From Duganella aceris (lineage in GTDB: Bacteria > Pseudomonadota > Gammaproteobacteria > Burkholderiales > Burkholderiaceae_D): a DNA stretch of 64,000 nucleotides. Both the position numbers and the translations under genes were made by a program. Shown here piece by piece: positions 20,785-29,719 of this stretch; positions within the stretch are counted from its first letter, which is position 1, and each line of letters starts with the position of its first letter. The DNA is taken from NCBI RefSeq assembly GCF_011090165.1, contig NZ_JAADJT010000007.1:62001-126000 (forward strand). The letters run 5' to 3'. The notes under the pieces are model-generated. The model saw only the letters and a program-made list of their open reading frames with translations. It did not search any database and was not told where the DNA came from.

Positions 20785-22778
20785 CATGTGCGCTGCGGCG
20801 CGCTGCGCGGCAGCAGCATGCGCACCGTGGTGCCGTCGCCCGGCGCCGACTCGATGCTGATGCGTCCGCCCAGCACGCCGGTGACGATGTTGTAGACGAT
20901 GTTCATCCCCAACCCGGTGCCGCCCTGGCCCATCTTGGTGGTGAAGAAGGGATCGAACACCCGCCGCAGCACATCCTCCGCCATGCCGACGCCGTTGTCG
21001 CTGAAGGTCAGCTCCACCGTCGCCTCGTCCACCGTCTCGGCGCACACCGTGATCACGCCGCCCTTGCCTTGCTCGAATGCGTGGCTCAGCGTGTTGTTCA
21101 CCAGGTTGTTGAGGATCTGGTACAAGCCGCCCGGATACGAATCGAAGGTCAGTCCGGCGGGAATCTTCAGCACCGTCTCGCACTGCGCGCGCTTCAGACG
21201 CGGGGTGTAGGTCGACACCGTGTCCTGCACCGCAGCCAACAGGTCGAACTGGCGGCGCTGGTCGTTGGTCTGGTCGACCGCGATCTGCTTGAACGAGGAA
21301 ATCAACTCGGCCGCCTTGTGCAGCGAACCGGAAATCAGCTCGCTGACCAGGCGCACCTCCTCCAGATGCGCCATCAGCTCCGAGCGCCGCAGCGCGCCGG
21401 CCGCGACGTGGCGGTCGAACTCCACCACCCGGTCGCGCAGCGAGGTCGAGGCCAGCAGGCTGTTGCCGATCGGCGTGTTGAGCTCGTGTGCGATGCCCGC
21501 CACCAGCGAGCCCAGCGACGCCATCTTCTCCGACGCCAGCAGCTCGTCCTGGGTGCGCTGCAAGGTCTCCAGCGCCGCGCTGAGGTCGGCGTTGGCGCGT
21601 TCCAGCGCCGCCGAGCGCTCGCTGACCCGGCTCTCCAGCGACACGTTCAAATCCTTCAGCTCGCGCTTGGCGTTGAGCTCCTCGGTCAGGTCGAGGAACG
21701 CCCAGATGATGGCGTCGTGGCCGTCCAAGGTCAGCGACGAGGTCCAGATCGACGCGCTGCCGACGCTGCCGTCGTGCATCAGCACGCCGGCGATCGAGCC
21801 GTGCACGCCGCCTTCGGTCTGGTAGATGCGCCAGATGCGGTCGCACTCCAGCCGGCTGGCCCAGAACGGCACCTGGTCGCTGCGCTTGCCGATCAGGCCG
21901 GTGGCGGAGACGCCGAAGGCGTAGGTCACGGCGCGGTTGGCGGCGATGATGCGGCCGTCGCGGTCCGACACCGTCAGCGGCAGCGGCGCCATGTCGAACA
22001 GCGTCTTGAAGCGCGCCTCCGATTCCGACAGCAGCCGCTGCGATTGCTCCAGCTGGCCGATGCGGTCGCACAGCGCGCGGCTCATCGAGTTCAGCGCGCG
22101 CGCGAACACGGCGATCTCGTCGTCGCCCTGCACCGGCAAGGTCTGGCTGTAGTCGCCCAGCGCCATCTGTTGCGACTGCTCGGTCAGCGCCTCCAGGCGG
22201 CGGCCGATGCCGTGGGTAAACGCATAGAACAGCAGCAAGCCGATGGCGAAGCCGAACAGCGAAATCACGCCGCCCTGCCACATCACCTCGTCGCGCGCCT
22301 GCTTCAGGTCCTTGGTGGTGAGGCCGAAGTTGATCGAGCCGATCTGGTTGTCGCGTAGCAGCAGCGGCGAGCGCGCGTGCAGCGTCGAATCGCTGATGAT
22401 GGTGCGCACGCCGCGGAAGCTGGCGACGCCGGCCTTGCCGCTTTGCCGCAGCACGGCCGGCAGCGGCTTGTCGCGCTTGCCGACGGCAATGATCGGTTGT
22501 TCGTTTTGGTCGAGGATGGTCAGATAGCGCAGGAAGCTGTCGTCCGGGTCGGACAGCATCTCGGCCAGGTAGCTGTTCAATTCGGGCAGGCGGCCGCGCG
22601 TGGCGTAGGGGCTGAGCGACACGTTCAGCGTGACCGCGTATTCCTGCGCCACGCGCTCGGCGTTGGTGCTGACGGCGTGGTCCATCAGGCGCAGGCTGTT
22701 CCAGATCAGCAAGCCGATCATCAGCGCCTGGATCACGGCGCTCAGCAGCAGAAACTTCGCGCGTAGCGATAAGCTCAA
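20784..22778 (-). CDS. Membrane sensor histidine kinase (HAMP-PAS-HisKA-HATPase)
   Basis: A 664-residue inner-membrane sensor kinase. Order of parts: a membrane helix at the N-terminus (FLLLSAVIQALMIGLLIW), a periplasmic sensor of about 125 residues, a second helix, and a HAMP segment with LALGDYSQTLP-like sequence. Next come a PAS domain (FKTLFDMAPLPLTVSDRDG), a coiled coil, and the H-box GSLVAGIAHELNTPIGN. The ATPase core follows with the N-box NNLVNNTLSHAFEQ and DNGVGM, FDPFFTTK and GTGLGM. I prefer the TTG at 22778, preceded by AAGGAG, over an ATG 14 codons upstream. It is downstream of a phosphate-binding-like protein and a porin, and no response regulator is adjacent. Confidence 0.92.
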   Translation of the reverse strand: MSLSLRAKFLLLSAVIQALMIGLLIWNSLRLMDHAVSTNAERVAQEYAVTLNVSLSPYATRGRLPELNSYLAEMLSDPDDSFLRYLTILDQNEQPIIAVGKRDKPLPAVLRQSGKAGVASFRGVRTIISDSTLHARSPLLLRDNQIGSINFGLTTKDLKQARDEVMWQGGVISLFGFAIGLLLFYAFTHGIGRRLEALTEQSQQMALGDYSQTLPVQGDDEIAVFARALNSMSRALCDRIGQLEQSQRLLSESEARFKTLFDMAPLPLTVSDRDGRIIAANRAVTYAFGVSATGLIGKRSDQVPFWASRLECDRIWRIYQTEGGVHGSIAGVLMHDGSVGSASIWTSSLTLDGHDAIIWAFLDLTEELNAKRELKDLNVSLESRVSERSAALERANADLSAALETLQRTQDELLASEKMASLGSLVAGIAHELNTPIGNSLLASTSLRDRVVEFDRHVAAGALRRSELMAHLEEVRLVSELISGSLHKAAELISSFKQIAVDQTNDQRRQFDLLAAVQDTVSTYTPRLKRAQCETVLKIPAGLTFDSYPGGLYQILNNLVNNTLSHAFEQGKGGVITVCAETVDEATVELTFSDNGVGMAEDVLRRVFDPFFTTKMGQGGTGLGMNIVYNIVTGVLGGRISIESAPGDGTTVRMLLPRSAPQRT

Positions 22779-22861
22779 AACGTGCACTCCTTGTGGCGAT
22801 GCGGGGAGCGCATGCGCCAACCGCCCGGATAGGGCGGTTGGCGGTCAGGGCTACCGGAGGA

Positions 22862-23281
22862 TTACGGCAGGGTAAGTATGACCTTGACGGTGTCGTCGAC
22901 GGCCGACTTGTCAATATACCCGATCGCCTTCGGATCGGCAGCAACTGCTTTCTTCACCTCGGCGTTGCCGGCGTATTCCTTCGGCGGCGTGGCCTTGCCG
23001 GTGAACACCAGCTTGGACCAGAGCGCCTTTACCTGCGCCGGATCCTTGTCGGCGACCTTGCGGTAGAAGTCGGCGCGGATGGGCGAACTTTCCGGCTGGT
23101 CGACCGGCGTGAACAGGTTGGATTTGCCGAGGAAAAATTGCGACGCCTGTTCCGAGAACATGCGCGTGGCCGGATTCTTCTGGCTGACGATGACGACGGT
23201 TTCGGCCGAGGCGCGGGTGGTGACGGTGGCGGCGGCGATGGCGGCCAGGGCCAGTGCCAGGGTGGACATCGGATGTTTCAT
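22862..23281 (-). CDS. Small periplasmic phosphate-binding (PstS)-like protein
   Basis: A 139-residue exported protein with a signal peptide (MKHPMSTLALALAAIAAATV, then cleavage after ASA). The remainder, with VVIVSQKNPATRMFSEQASQFFLGK and ending KAIGYIDKSAVDDTVKVILTL, matches the short PstS-like substrate-binding group. It is far shorter than a transport PstS of about 320 residues. It is preceded by GGGAGA at the right spacing for the ATG at 23281. It lies 13 bases after the porin and 83 before the kinase, so it may be a periplasmic sensor partner and not a transporter subunit. That role is inference. Confidence 0.8.
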   Translation of the reverse strand: MKHPMSTLALALAAIAAATVTTRASAETVVIVSQKNPATRMFSEQASQFFLGKSNLFTPVDQPESSPIRADFYRKVADKDPAQVKALWSKLVFTGKATPPKEYAGNAEVKKAVAADPKAIGYIDKSAVDDTVKVILTLP

Positions 23282-23294
23282 GCTGTCTCCCGGA

Positions 23295-24512
23295 TCAGAA
23301 TACGAAGTCGAGGCCGGCGGCCACGACGGTGACATTACTCTTGACGCCGGCGGCCGGCGCGAAGATCAGCGCGCCCGACTTGGCGCCCGGCTTGATGCGG
23401 TCGACCTGCACCTTCAGCGCCACCGACTTGGCGAAGTCCCAGCGCACGCCGATCAGGTCCGAGGTCTGCTCGGCCGAGGCCAGCACGTTGTTGACGGTGG
23501 CCGCCAGCACGCCGGTTTTCGGGAAGGCGGCCGGCAGCGCGATCGAATGGCCGGCGTCGCTGTACGAGGCGTGCGAATAGTAGGGCAGCACCTTGCCGAT
23601 GCGGTAGCCGACCATCGTGTACCAGGCGTTGGTGTCCGGAATGTAGACCGCCTCCTTGGCGCGGCGCTGGGCGTACTCGGCCTGGGCCACGATGTTGTTC
23701 CAGTCCATGGTGGCGCCGATCGAGGTGAAGGCGATCTTCTTGCCGTCGACCAGGCTGATGTCGTTGGCCAGCTGGGCGAAGCCGACCGTCTTCAGCGTCG
23801 TGGTCAGGCTGTTGATCGGCGTGATGTCGTTGCTTTTCAGATCGGCGCGGGCGTGCGCCACGCGCAGCGTGAACGGGCCGTATTCGCCGCCGACGCTGAT
23901 GCCGGCCGCCGGCGCGCGATAGGTCGCGACCGAACCGCCGCCGGTCGGAATGAACAGCTTGCCGCGGCTGACGCCGACGAAGGCCTGGGTGGTGAAGTTG
24001 AAATCGCCGAAGGCGCGCTGGAAGTTGATGTCGGCGCCGTCGACGTTTTCAATCGGCGCCTGGGCGTACATCTCGATCGGTGGCCGCATCATGGTGTTGG
24101 CGTAGCCGACGTTCTGGTAATCGGAGATCAGGAAGATCGGCATCACCACGCGGCCGACGCGCACGCTGGTCTCGTCGTTGATGCGCGCCTTGAGGAAGGC
24201 CCAGGTCAGGTCGGTGGTGAAGGTCGGGCTGGTGTTCTTGCGGGTCAGCACCTGCGCGGTGCCGGACAGCCAGTCGTTGAACTTGTAGGTGGCCTGCAGG
24301 CCGAGGTTGGTGTCGAGGCCGATGCGGGCCTTGTCGGCCACGCCTTCGGCCTGGTTGTAGCGGGCGAACTGCGCCTGCTCGCTGTTGCTCTTGGCCACGC
24401 CCAGCGTGCCGAAACCGCTGATGCTGAGGTCGCCGTCGTCCATGATGCCGGCCCGCGCCGGCATCGCGGCCGTGGCCGCCAGCACGGCAGCTACTAAAAG
24501 TTGCTTTTTCAT
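23295..24512 (-). CDS. Outer-membrane porin-like beta-barrel protein
   Basis: A 405-residue outer-membrane protein. The signal peptide MKKQLLVAAVLAATAAMPARA is followed by GIMDDGDLSISGFGTLGVAKS, typical of the start of a porin barrel. Alternating amphipathic strands run to a C-terminal VTVVAAGLDFVF, a terminal aromatic as needed for Bam recognition. It has few cysteines and no TonB box. Substrate unknown. It is the first gene of a minus-strand unit with the PstS-like protein and the sensor kinase. A possible promoter lies just upstream at 24533-24560. Confidence 0.85.
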   Translation of the reverse strand: MKKQLLVAAVLAATAAMPARAGIMDDGDLSISGFGTLGVAKSNSEQAQFARYNQAEGVADKARIGLDTNLGLQATYKFNDWLSGTAQVLTRKNTSPTFTTDLTWAFLKARINDETSVRVGRVVMPIFLISDYQNVGYANTMMRPPIEMYAQAPIENVDGADINFQRAFGDFNFTTQAFVGVSRGKLFIPTGGGSVATYRAPAAGISVGGEYGPFTLRVAHARADLKSNDITPINSLTTTLKTVGFAQLANDISLVDGKKIAFTSIGATMDWNNIVAQAEYAQRRAKEAVYIPDTNAWYTMVGYRIGKVLPYYSHASYSDAGHSIALPAAFPKTGVLAATVNNVLASAEQTSDLIGVRWDFAKSVALKVQVDRIKPGAKSGALIFAPAAGVKSNVTVVAAGLDFVF

Positions 24513-24824
24513 ATGTGGAGAGTCCTGAGTTTATTCTAAGTGTAATGGGGGAGTTGTCTACGACATGCGGGGCTGGGGCATATGGCTTCACCTTAGACTA
24601 ATTTCCAAGCGGCATGAAATACAAAAGTTTAATGTGTGGCTTTTATACAAAAAACTCCATGAATTCAGGGGCTTGTACGACTTCCTTGCGGTAGTTTTTA
24701 AGCAAATTTGTGGATTGATACAGCAACTACAAGTCACCGCAAGTCCGGCAGCGCCGGGCCGCGCCAAGTGGGCGTTGAGGTATTACAATAGCGGCTCCCA
24801 CTTTCCACCCACGAGATCACTACT
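24513..24824. promoter_or_regulatory. Divergent intergenic region, porin / argJ
   Basis: This 312-bp gap is clearly more A/T-rich than its surroundings. For the porin, minus-strand TAGACA (forward 24555-24560) and TAGAAT (forward 24533-24538) are 16 bp apart. For argJ, TACAAT at 24784-24789 is a possible -10, 35 bases before the ATG, with no clear -35. The middle, about 24600-24720, has several A/T tracts but no open frame or hairpin that I can support. Confidence 0.4.
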
Positions 24825-26063
24825 ATGGCCGTCAATTCCCCTCTGCCCGTCGCCTCCGCCCTGAAGCCAGTCGCGGGCATCGAAATCGGTTTCGCCGAAG
24901 CCGGCATCAAGAAACCGAACCGCAAGGACGTGCTGGTCATGAAACTCGCGCCGACCGCCACCGTGGCCGGCGTATTCACGCTGAACCGCTTCTGCGCCGC
25001 GCCGGTGCAGGTCGCCAAGGCGCACCTGGCCGCCGCCAAGACCAGCGGCAAGCCGATCGCCGCGCTGCTGGTCAACACCGGCAACGCCAACGCCGGCACC
25101 GGCGAGCTGGGCCTGGCGCTGGCCAACGAGACCTGCGTCGCGCTGGCCGCGCAGCTGGGCTGCGACGCGGCGCAGATCCTGCCGTTCTCGACCGGCGTGA
25201 TCCTTGAACCGCTGCCGGCCGCCAAGGTCATCGCCGGCTTGCCGCAAGCCATCGCCGGCCTCAAGGCCGACAACTGGTTCAACGCCGCCGAAGCCATCAT
25301 GACCACCGACACCCAGCCGAAGGCCGGCTCGCGCACGGTCAGCATCGGCGGCCACGCGGTCACCATGAGCGGCATCAGCAAAGGCGCCGGCATGATCAAG
25401 CCTAACATGGCGACCATGCTTGGCTACCTGGCGTTCGACGCCAAGGTGGCGCAGCCGGTGCTGGACGTGCTGGTCAAGCAGGTGGCGGACCAGACCTTCA
25501 ACTGCATCACCATCGACGGCGACACCTCGACCAACGATTCCTTCATGCTGATCGCCACCGGCGCCGGCGGGCTGGAAGTGAACTCGGTCGATTCGCCGGA
25601 GTACGCCGAACTGGCGGCCGCCGTCACCGAACTGTCGCTGTTCCTGGCGCAGGCCATCGTGCGCGATGGCGAGGGCGCCACCAAGTTCATCACCATCACC
25701 GTCGAAGACGGCGCCAGCGTCGAAGAGTGCCGCAAGATCGCCTACTCGATCGGCCATTCGCCGCTGGTCAAGACCGCGTTCTTCGCGTCCGACCCGAACC
25801 TGGGCCGCATCCTGGCGGCGATCGGCTACGCCGGCGTCGACGACCTCGACGTCAGCAAGCTGAACCTGTACCTGGACGATGTGTGGGTGGCGAAGAACGG
25901 CGGCCGCAATCCGGACTACAAGGAAGAAGACGGCCAGCGCGTGATGCAGCAGAGCGAAATCGGCGTACGCGTCAAGCTGGCGCGCGGCGACGCCTCCGCC
26001 ACCATCTACACCTGCGACCTGTCGCATGAGTACGTGACCATCAACGCCGACTACCGTTCGTAA
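24825..26063 (+). CDS. argJ: ArgJ, bifunctional glutamate N-acetyltransferase/ornithine acetyltransferase
   Basis: ArgJ recycles the acetyl group from N-acetylornithine to glutamate in arginine synthesis and may also use acetyl-CoA. The 412-residue precursor cleaves itself before the catalytic threonine. The conserved site [16 protein letters not shown] is present, with the nucleophile at T197. Upstream [11 protein letters not shown] and downstream [10 protein letters not shown] are further family motifs. The ATG at 24825 fits the family N-terminus. It is followed after one base by the DUF815 ATPase. Confidence 0.96.
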   Translation: MAVNSPLPVASALKPVAGIEIGFAEAGIKKPNRKDVLVMKLAPTATVAGVFTLNRFCAAPVQVAKAHLAAAKTSGKPIAALLVNTGNANAGTGELGLALANETCVALAAQLGCDAAQILPFSTGVILEPLPAAKVIAGLPQAIAGLKADNWFNAAEAIMTTDTQPKAGSRTVSIGGHAVTMSGISKGAGMIKPNMATMLGYLAFDAKVAQPVLDVLVKQVADQTFNCITIDGDTSTNDSFMLIATGAGGLEVNSVDSPEYAELAAAVTELSLFLAQAIVRDGEGATKFITITVEDGASVEECRKIAYSIGHSPLVKTAFFASDPNLGRILAAIGYAGVDDLDVSKLNLYLDDVWVAKNGGRNPDYKEEDGQRVMQQSEIGVRVKLARGDASATIYTCDLSHEYVTINADYRS

Positions 26064-26064
26064 C

Positions 26065-26937
26065 ATGGCGACGCCACTCGAACAATTCCTGGTGCGCGCC
26101 GAGGCCCTGCTGGCGCGCGTGGAAGCGGTGCTGCCGCAGGCGCCGCGCGAGCCGGACTGGAAGCTGGGCTTCGCGTTCCGTTGGCGCAAGCGCAACGGCG
26201 GCGGCGCCAGCTATCTGCAAGCGGTGGCGCACGTCTCGCCGATCGCGCTGGACGACTTGCAGCACATCGGTCCGCAGAAGGAGCAGATCGAACAGAACAC
26301 GCGCCAGTTCGTGCAGGGCAAGCCGGCCAACAACGTGCTGCTGACCGGCGCGCGCGGCACCGGCAAGTCGTCGCTGATCAAGGCTTGCCTGAACCAGTTC
26401 GGCAAGGACGGGCTGCGCCTGATCGAAGTCGACAAGGCCGACCTGGCCGAGTTGCCGGACATCGTGGACATCGTCGCCGGGCGGCCGGAGCGCTTCATCA
26501 TCTTCTGCGACGACCTGTCGTTCGAAGAAGGCGAGAGCGGCTACAAGGCGCTGAAGGTGGCGCTGGACGGCAGCATCTCGGCGCAGTCGGACAATGTGCT
26601 GATCTACGCCACCTCCAACCGCCGCCATCTGATGCCGGAGCGGATGTCCGACAACATGAGCTACAAGCACGACGAGGACGGCGACCTGCATCCGGGCGAG
26701 ACGGTGGAAGAGAAGATTTCGTTGTCGGAGCGCTTCGGCCTGTGGCTGACGTTCTACCCGTTCAAGCAGGACGATTATGTGGCGATTGTCGGCCACTGGC
26801 TGTCGTCGCTCGGTTGCAGCGAGGCGCAGATCGAAGCGGCGCGCGCCGACGCCTTGCGCTGGGCCTTGCAGCGCGGCTCGCGCTCGGGCCGCGTGGCCTG
26901 GCAGTTCGCCAAGGATTACGCGGGAAAGCAGCTGTGA
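26065..26937 (+). CDS. DUF815-family AAA+ ATPase
   Basis: A 290-residue ATPase of unknown function. It carries Walker A GARGTGKSSLIKA at about residues 96-108, Walker B FIIFCDDLSFE near residue 150, and a sensor-like IYATSNRRHLMPERM. The family is widespread and often next to argJ or a Nudix gene in betaproteobacteria. It starts one base after argJ and overlaps the Nudix gene by four bases, so the three are one operon. A chaperone- or helicase-like role is possible but not shown. Confidence 0.9.
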   Translation: MATPLEQFLVRAEALLARVEAVLPQAPREPDWKLGFAFRWRKRNGGGASYLQAVAHVSPIALDDLQHIGPQKEQIEQNTRQFVQGKPANNVLLTGARGTGKSSLIKACLNQFGKDGLRLIEVDKADLAELPDIVDIVAGRPERFIIFCDDLSFEEGESGYKALKVALDGSISAQSDNVLIYATSNRRHLMPERMSDNMSYKHDEDGDLHPGETVEEKISLSERFGLWLTFYPFKQDDYVAIVGHWLSSLGCSEAQIEAARADALRWALQRGSRSGRVAWQFAKDYAGKQL

Positions 26938-27332
26938 CCGCGCCGGTCAATGTCGCGGTGGGCATCCTGATGAAGCCGAACGGCGACGTGCTGCTGGGCC
27001 AGCGTCCGGCCGGCAAGCCGTACGACGGCTATTGGGAATTCCCGGGCGGTAAGGTCGATCCGGGCGAGACCATCCTGGAAGCGCTGAAGCGCGAATTCGT
27101 CGAAGAGCTGGGTCTGACCATCAACAGCGCCGAGGAATGGTGCGGCGTCGAATACGTGTATCCGCACGCGCATGTGCGGCTGCACTTTTACATCAGCCGC
27201 GATTGGAGCGGCGAGCCGCAAAGCCTGGAGGGGCAGGCCTTCGCCTGGCAGGGCGCGGTCGGCGTCGAGCCGCTGCTGCCGGCCACCATCCCGCTGCTGG
27301 AGTGGCTGGACCTGGTGCGCTACGGCGATTAA
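26934..27332 (+). CDS. Nudix hydrolase of the MutT type
   Basis: A 132-residue Nudix enzyme, probably cleaving oxidised nucleoside triphosphates such as 8-oxo-dGTP. The complete Nudix box spans residues 39-61 (GKVDPGE, then seven residues, then REFVEELGL). Before it is WEFPGG, as in MutT. The start is GTG in the sequence GTGA that overlaps the previous stop; there is no closer ATG that keeps the family N-terminus. MutT downstream of argJ and a DUF815 gene is a familiar betaproteobacterial arrangement. It ends one base before palindrome copy 2. Confidence 0.92.
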   Translation: MTAPVNVAVGILMKPNGDVLLGQRPAGKPYDGYWEFPGGKVDPGETILEALKREFVEELGLTINSAEEWCGVEYVYPHAHVRLHFYISRDWSGEPQSLEGQAFAWQGAVGVEPLLPATIPLLEWLDLVRYGD

Positions 27333-27333
27333 A

Positions 27334-27423
27334 GGCGGGGTCAGTTCCGGCATCGTGCCACGAGCTCTGCCGTAGCGTACGCTACGGCAGAGCTCGTGGC
27401 ACGATGCCGGAACTGACCCCGCC
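27334..27423. repeat. Long palindromic repeat, copy 2 (90 bp, perfect 45-nt arms)
   Basis: The arms 27334-27378 and 27379-27423 are exact reverse complements with no spacer; the centre is GTAGCGTACGCTAC. It shares GGGGTCAGTTCCGGCATCG and CACGAGCTC with copy 1 but differs at several inner positions, and each change is matched in the opposite arm. It starts one base after the Nudix stop codon. Confidence 0.95.
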
Positions 27424-27529
27424 GTAAAATATTTGCATCGCGCTGCATCCAAACGGCGCGCTGGCGGGTAGTACAGGTATCGGCAGCCATTTCGCTGTCC
27501 GATCCCTTACCACCGACCAGGAGCCCGTC

Positions 27530-28066
27530 ATGCAAATCATCCCATCCGCCGTAGTCGTCGCCGGCGCCGTCATGTTGTCCGCCTGCGCCAGCGCGCCCAT
27601 GTTCAGCCAGCAAGCGTTGCCGGCCGCCGTGCAGGTGCCCGCCGGCCACAGCGTCGCCATGGAAACCGTCGGCGCCGGCGACATCACCTATGAATGCAAG
27701 CTGAAGAAGGACAGCGCCGACCAGTTCGAATGGACCTTCATCGGCCCGGACGCGGTGTTGAGCGATCGCGGCGGCAAGGCCGTCGGCAAATACTTCGGCC
27801 CACCGGCCACCTGGCAGAACAACGACGGCTCCAAGGTCACCGCCACCCAGGTCGCGGTCGCGCCGGCCGGCGCCGGCAATATCCCGAGCCAGCTGGTCAA
27901 GGCCAATCCGGCCATGGGCAGCGGCGCCATGAGCGGCGTCAGCTACATCCAGCGCGTCGCCACCAAGGGCGGCGTCGCGCCGGCCTCGGCCTGTGCGGCG
28001 GCCAATGCCGGCAGCAAGCAGAAGGTCCAGTACCAGGCCGACTACATCTTCTGGAAAGCAGCCTGA
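27530..28066 (+). CDS. DUF3455 lipoprotein
   Basis: A 178-residue lipoprotein. The signal sequence MQIIPSAVVVAGAVMLSACAS has a lipobox ending LSAC. The body matches DUF3455, with AGDITYECKLKKD, FEWTFIGPDAVLSDRGGK and KYFGPPATWQNNDGSKV. The function is unknown; the family is found with ECF sigma/anti-sigma pairs and may be an outer-membrane-associated stress protein. A ribosome site AGGAG precedes the ATG. The sigma factor gene follows after 80 bases. Confidence 0.88.
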   Translation: MQIIPSAVVVAGAVMLSACASAPMFSQQALPAAVQVPAGHSVAMETVGAGDITYECKLKKDSADQFEWTFIGPDAVLSDRGGKAVGKYFGPPATWQNNDGSKVTATQVAVAPAGAGNIPSQLVKANPAMGSGAMSGVSYIQRVATKGGVAPASACAAANAGSKQKVQYQADYIFWKAA

Positions 28067-28095
28067 GGGCAGGCCGGCACGGCAGGGCGATCGGC

Positions 28096-28101
28096 TATAA
28101 T
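28096..28101 (+). promoter_or_regulatory. -10 element candidate for the ECF sigma gene
   Basis: TATAAT in CGGCTATAATCGGC, 45 bases before the sigma start at 28147. No convincing -35 hexamer is visible. Confidence 0.35.
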
Positions 28102-28146
28102 CGGCCGGACGCTCATCCGGGCGCGGCCCTACCCACCCACCTGCCG

Positions 28147-28713
28147 ATGCCCAACGCTTCCGACGGATTTGATTACGATGCTGTGCTGCGCGCCTGCGCC
28201 CAGGGCGAGCAGCAGGCTTTGCATCGCCTGTATCAACAGGACGGGCGGCATTTGCTGGGCGTCGCGCTGCGCATCGTGCGGCGGCGCGACATGGCCGAAG
28301 ACGTGTTGCACGACGCCTTCGTCAGCATCTGGCAAAAGGCCGCCAGCTTCGACGCCGCACGCGGCGCGGCGCGCGGCTGGATCTTCAGCGTGGTGCGGCA
28401 CCAGGCGTTGAACGCGCTGCGCGGCAGCGAACGCGAAGTACAGGCCGACGCCGATACGCTCGACGCGCTGCAGGAAGCGCAGGCGGGCAACACCGCCGAT
28501 ACGGTGGCCGAACAATTCGAACTGCAGGCCAGTATGGGGCGCTTGCAGGACTGCCTTGAAAACCTGGATAGCGCCAAGCGCAACAGCATCATCTGCGCCT
28601 ATGTCGATGGTTGCAGCCACAGCGAAATCGCGGCGCGGCTGAACGCGCCGCTCGGCTCGGTTAAGGCCTGGCTCAAGCGCGGCCTCGCCGCTTTGCGGGA
28701 GTGCATGGGATGA
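28147..28713 (+). CDS. ECF (RpoE-like) sigma factor
   Basis: A 188-residue group 4 sigma factor. Region 2 includes LHRLYQQDGRHLLGVALRIV and AEDVLHDAFVSIWQKA with the downstream RGWIFSVVRHQALNALR. Region 4 has YVDGCSHSEIAARLNAPLGS followed by VKAWLKRGLAALREC, the -35 recognition helix. There is no C-terminal extension. It overlaps the anti-sigma gene by four bases (ATGA), so the pair is translationally coupled. The signal is unknown. It is of the SigK/RskA-linked type by the partner. Confidence 0.93.
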   Translation: MPNASDGFDYDAVLRACAQGEQQALHRLYQQDGRHLLGVALRIVRRRDMAEDVLHDAFVSIWQKAASFDAARGAARGWIFSVVRHQALNALRGSEREVQADADTLDALQEAQAGNTADTVAEQFELQASMGRLQDCLENLDSAKRNSIICAYVDGCSHSEIAARLNAPLGSVKAWLKRGLAALRECMG

Positions 28714-29435
28714 ATGAATCGCTGGAACAATTGCAGCAGCTGGCCGGCGAATACGTGCTGGGCACCTTGCCGGCCGCCATGCGGCGCGAGGTTGAACAGC
28801 GTTTGGCAAACGAGCCGCAACTGCGCGCCGAGGTCGACGCGTGGGAGCGCCGCTTGCTGCCGTTGACCGAGCTGGCGCCGCCGGTCGAGCCGTCAGCCCG
28901 ACTATGGCCGCGCATCGACGGCAGCATGCAGCGCGCGGCCGCAGTGGGCGGCGCGCCGGCCGTCGCGGTGGACACGGTCGACGCCTGGCGCCGCTGGTGG
29001 GACGATCTGCGGCTGTGGCGCGGCCTTGCCGGCGGCGCGGTGGCGGCCAGCCTGGTGCTGGCGGCCTTGCTGCTGGTGAAACCGGAAACGCCGGGCCCGG
29101 CCTACATGGTGGTGCTGTCCGCGCCGCAGGACCAGGGCGCCGGCTGGGTGGTGCAGGCCAGCCTCGACCGCAAGCTGACGCTGACCCCGCTGCACGGCAC
29201 CATCGTGCCCGACCGCAAAGCCTTGCAATTCTGGACCAAGGGGACGAACTGGAATGGCCCGGTATCGCTCGGGCTGGTGGCGCCCGACCGCGCGCGCAAG
29301 CTGGCACTGGACCAGCTGCCGCCGGTGGAGCCGGATCAATTATTTGAAATCACGCTGGAACCGGCGACCGGCTCTCCGACCGGCAGACCGACCGGGCCGG
29401 TGCTCTACATCGGCAAAGCGGTCAAGGTGATGTAA
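28710..29435 (+). CDS. Anti-sigma factor, RskA-like
   Basis: A 241-residue single-pass membrane anti-sigma factor. The N-terminal cytoplasmic segment (LQQLAGEYVLGTLPAAMRRE and then VEQRLANEPQLRAEV) is the sigma-binding part and lacks the HxxxCxxC zinc motif. A membrane helix lies at about residues 113-132 (GAVAASLVLAALLLV). The periplasmic C-terminal part matches the RskA domain, with LGLVAPDRARKLALDQLPP. Release of the sigma factor probably needs proteolysis. It ends seven bases before palindrome copy 3. Confidence 0.9.
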   Translation: MNESLEQLQQLAGEYVLGTLPAAMRREVEQRLANEPQLRAEVDAWERRLLPLTELAPPVEPSARLWPRIDGSMQRAAAVGGAPAVAVDTVDAWRRWWDDLRLWRGLAGGAVAASLVLAALLLVKPETPGPAYMVVLSAPQDQGAGWVVQASLDRKLTLTPLHGTIVPDRKALQFWTKGTNWNGPVSLGLVAPDRARKLALDQLPPVEPDQLFEITLEPATGSPTGRPTGPVLYIGKAVKVM

Positions 29436-29442
29436 CAACCAG

Positions 29443-29528
29443 CGGTGTCAGTGCCGACATTCGGACACGAGCTCAACCGTAGCGTACGCTACGGTTGAGC
29501 TCGTGTCCGAATGTCGGCACTGACACCG
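29443..29528. repeat. Long palindromic repeat, copy 3 (86 bp, perfect 43-nt arms)
   Basis: Arms 29443-29485 and 29486-29528 are exact reverse complements with no spacer. The arm contains GGTGTCAGTGCCGACATTCG and GACACGAGCTC. It belongs to a second subtype, shared with copy 4. It fills most of the gap between the convergent anti-sigma and yacG stops (29435 and 29536). Confidence 0.95.
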
Positions 29529-29535
29529 ATGTGGG

Positions 29536-29709
29536 TTATTCTTCTTCGAGCGGATCTTTCGGCGGCGCGGCGGGGATCGCGTATTTTTCCTCGGCCCAGG
29601 CGCCGAGGTCGATCTGTTTGCAGCGTTCCGAGCAGAACGGGCGGTATTTATTTTCTTCCTTCCACTCCACTTTCTTGGAGCAGGTAGGGCAGTCAACTAC
29701 GGTGGCCAT
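29536..29709 (-). CDS. yacG: YacG, DNA gyrase inhibitor zinc protein
   Basis: A 57-residue zinc protein that binds GyrB and inhibits gyrase. The four ligands are in CPTCSKK and FCSERCK, with the family motif [20 protein letters not shown] longer frame with a different start exists but the ATG at 29709 gives the family N-terminus [10 protein letters not shown]. It follows zapD by ten bases on the same strand. The C-terminal EEE tail is acidic as usual. Confidence 0.95.
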   Translation of the reverse strand: MATVVDCPTCSKKVEWKEENKYRPFCSERCKQIDLGAWAEEKYAIPAAPPKDPLEEE

Positions 29710-29719
29710 AATTTGAATC

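Noticed and set aside
27340..27420. Possible small peptides starting ATGCCGGAACTGACCCC in the palindromes
   Set aside because: The palindromes always give such starts because the arms contain ATG. The frames have no ribosome site and the peptides are not conserved in sequence between copies.
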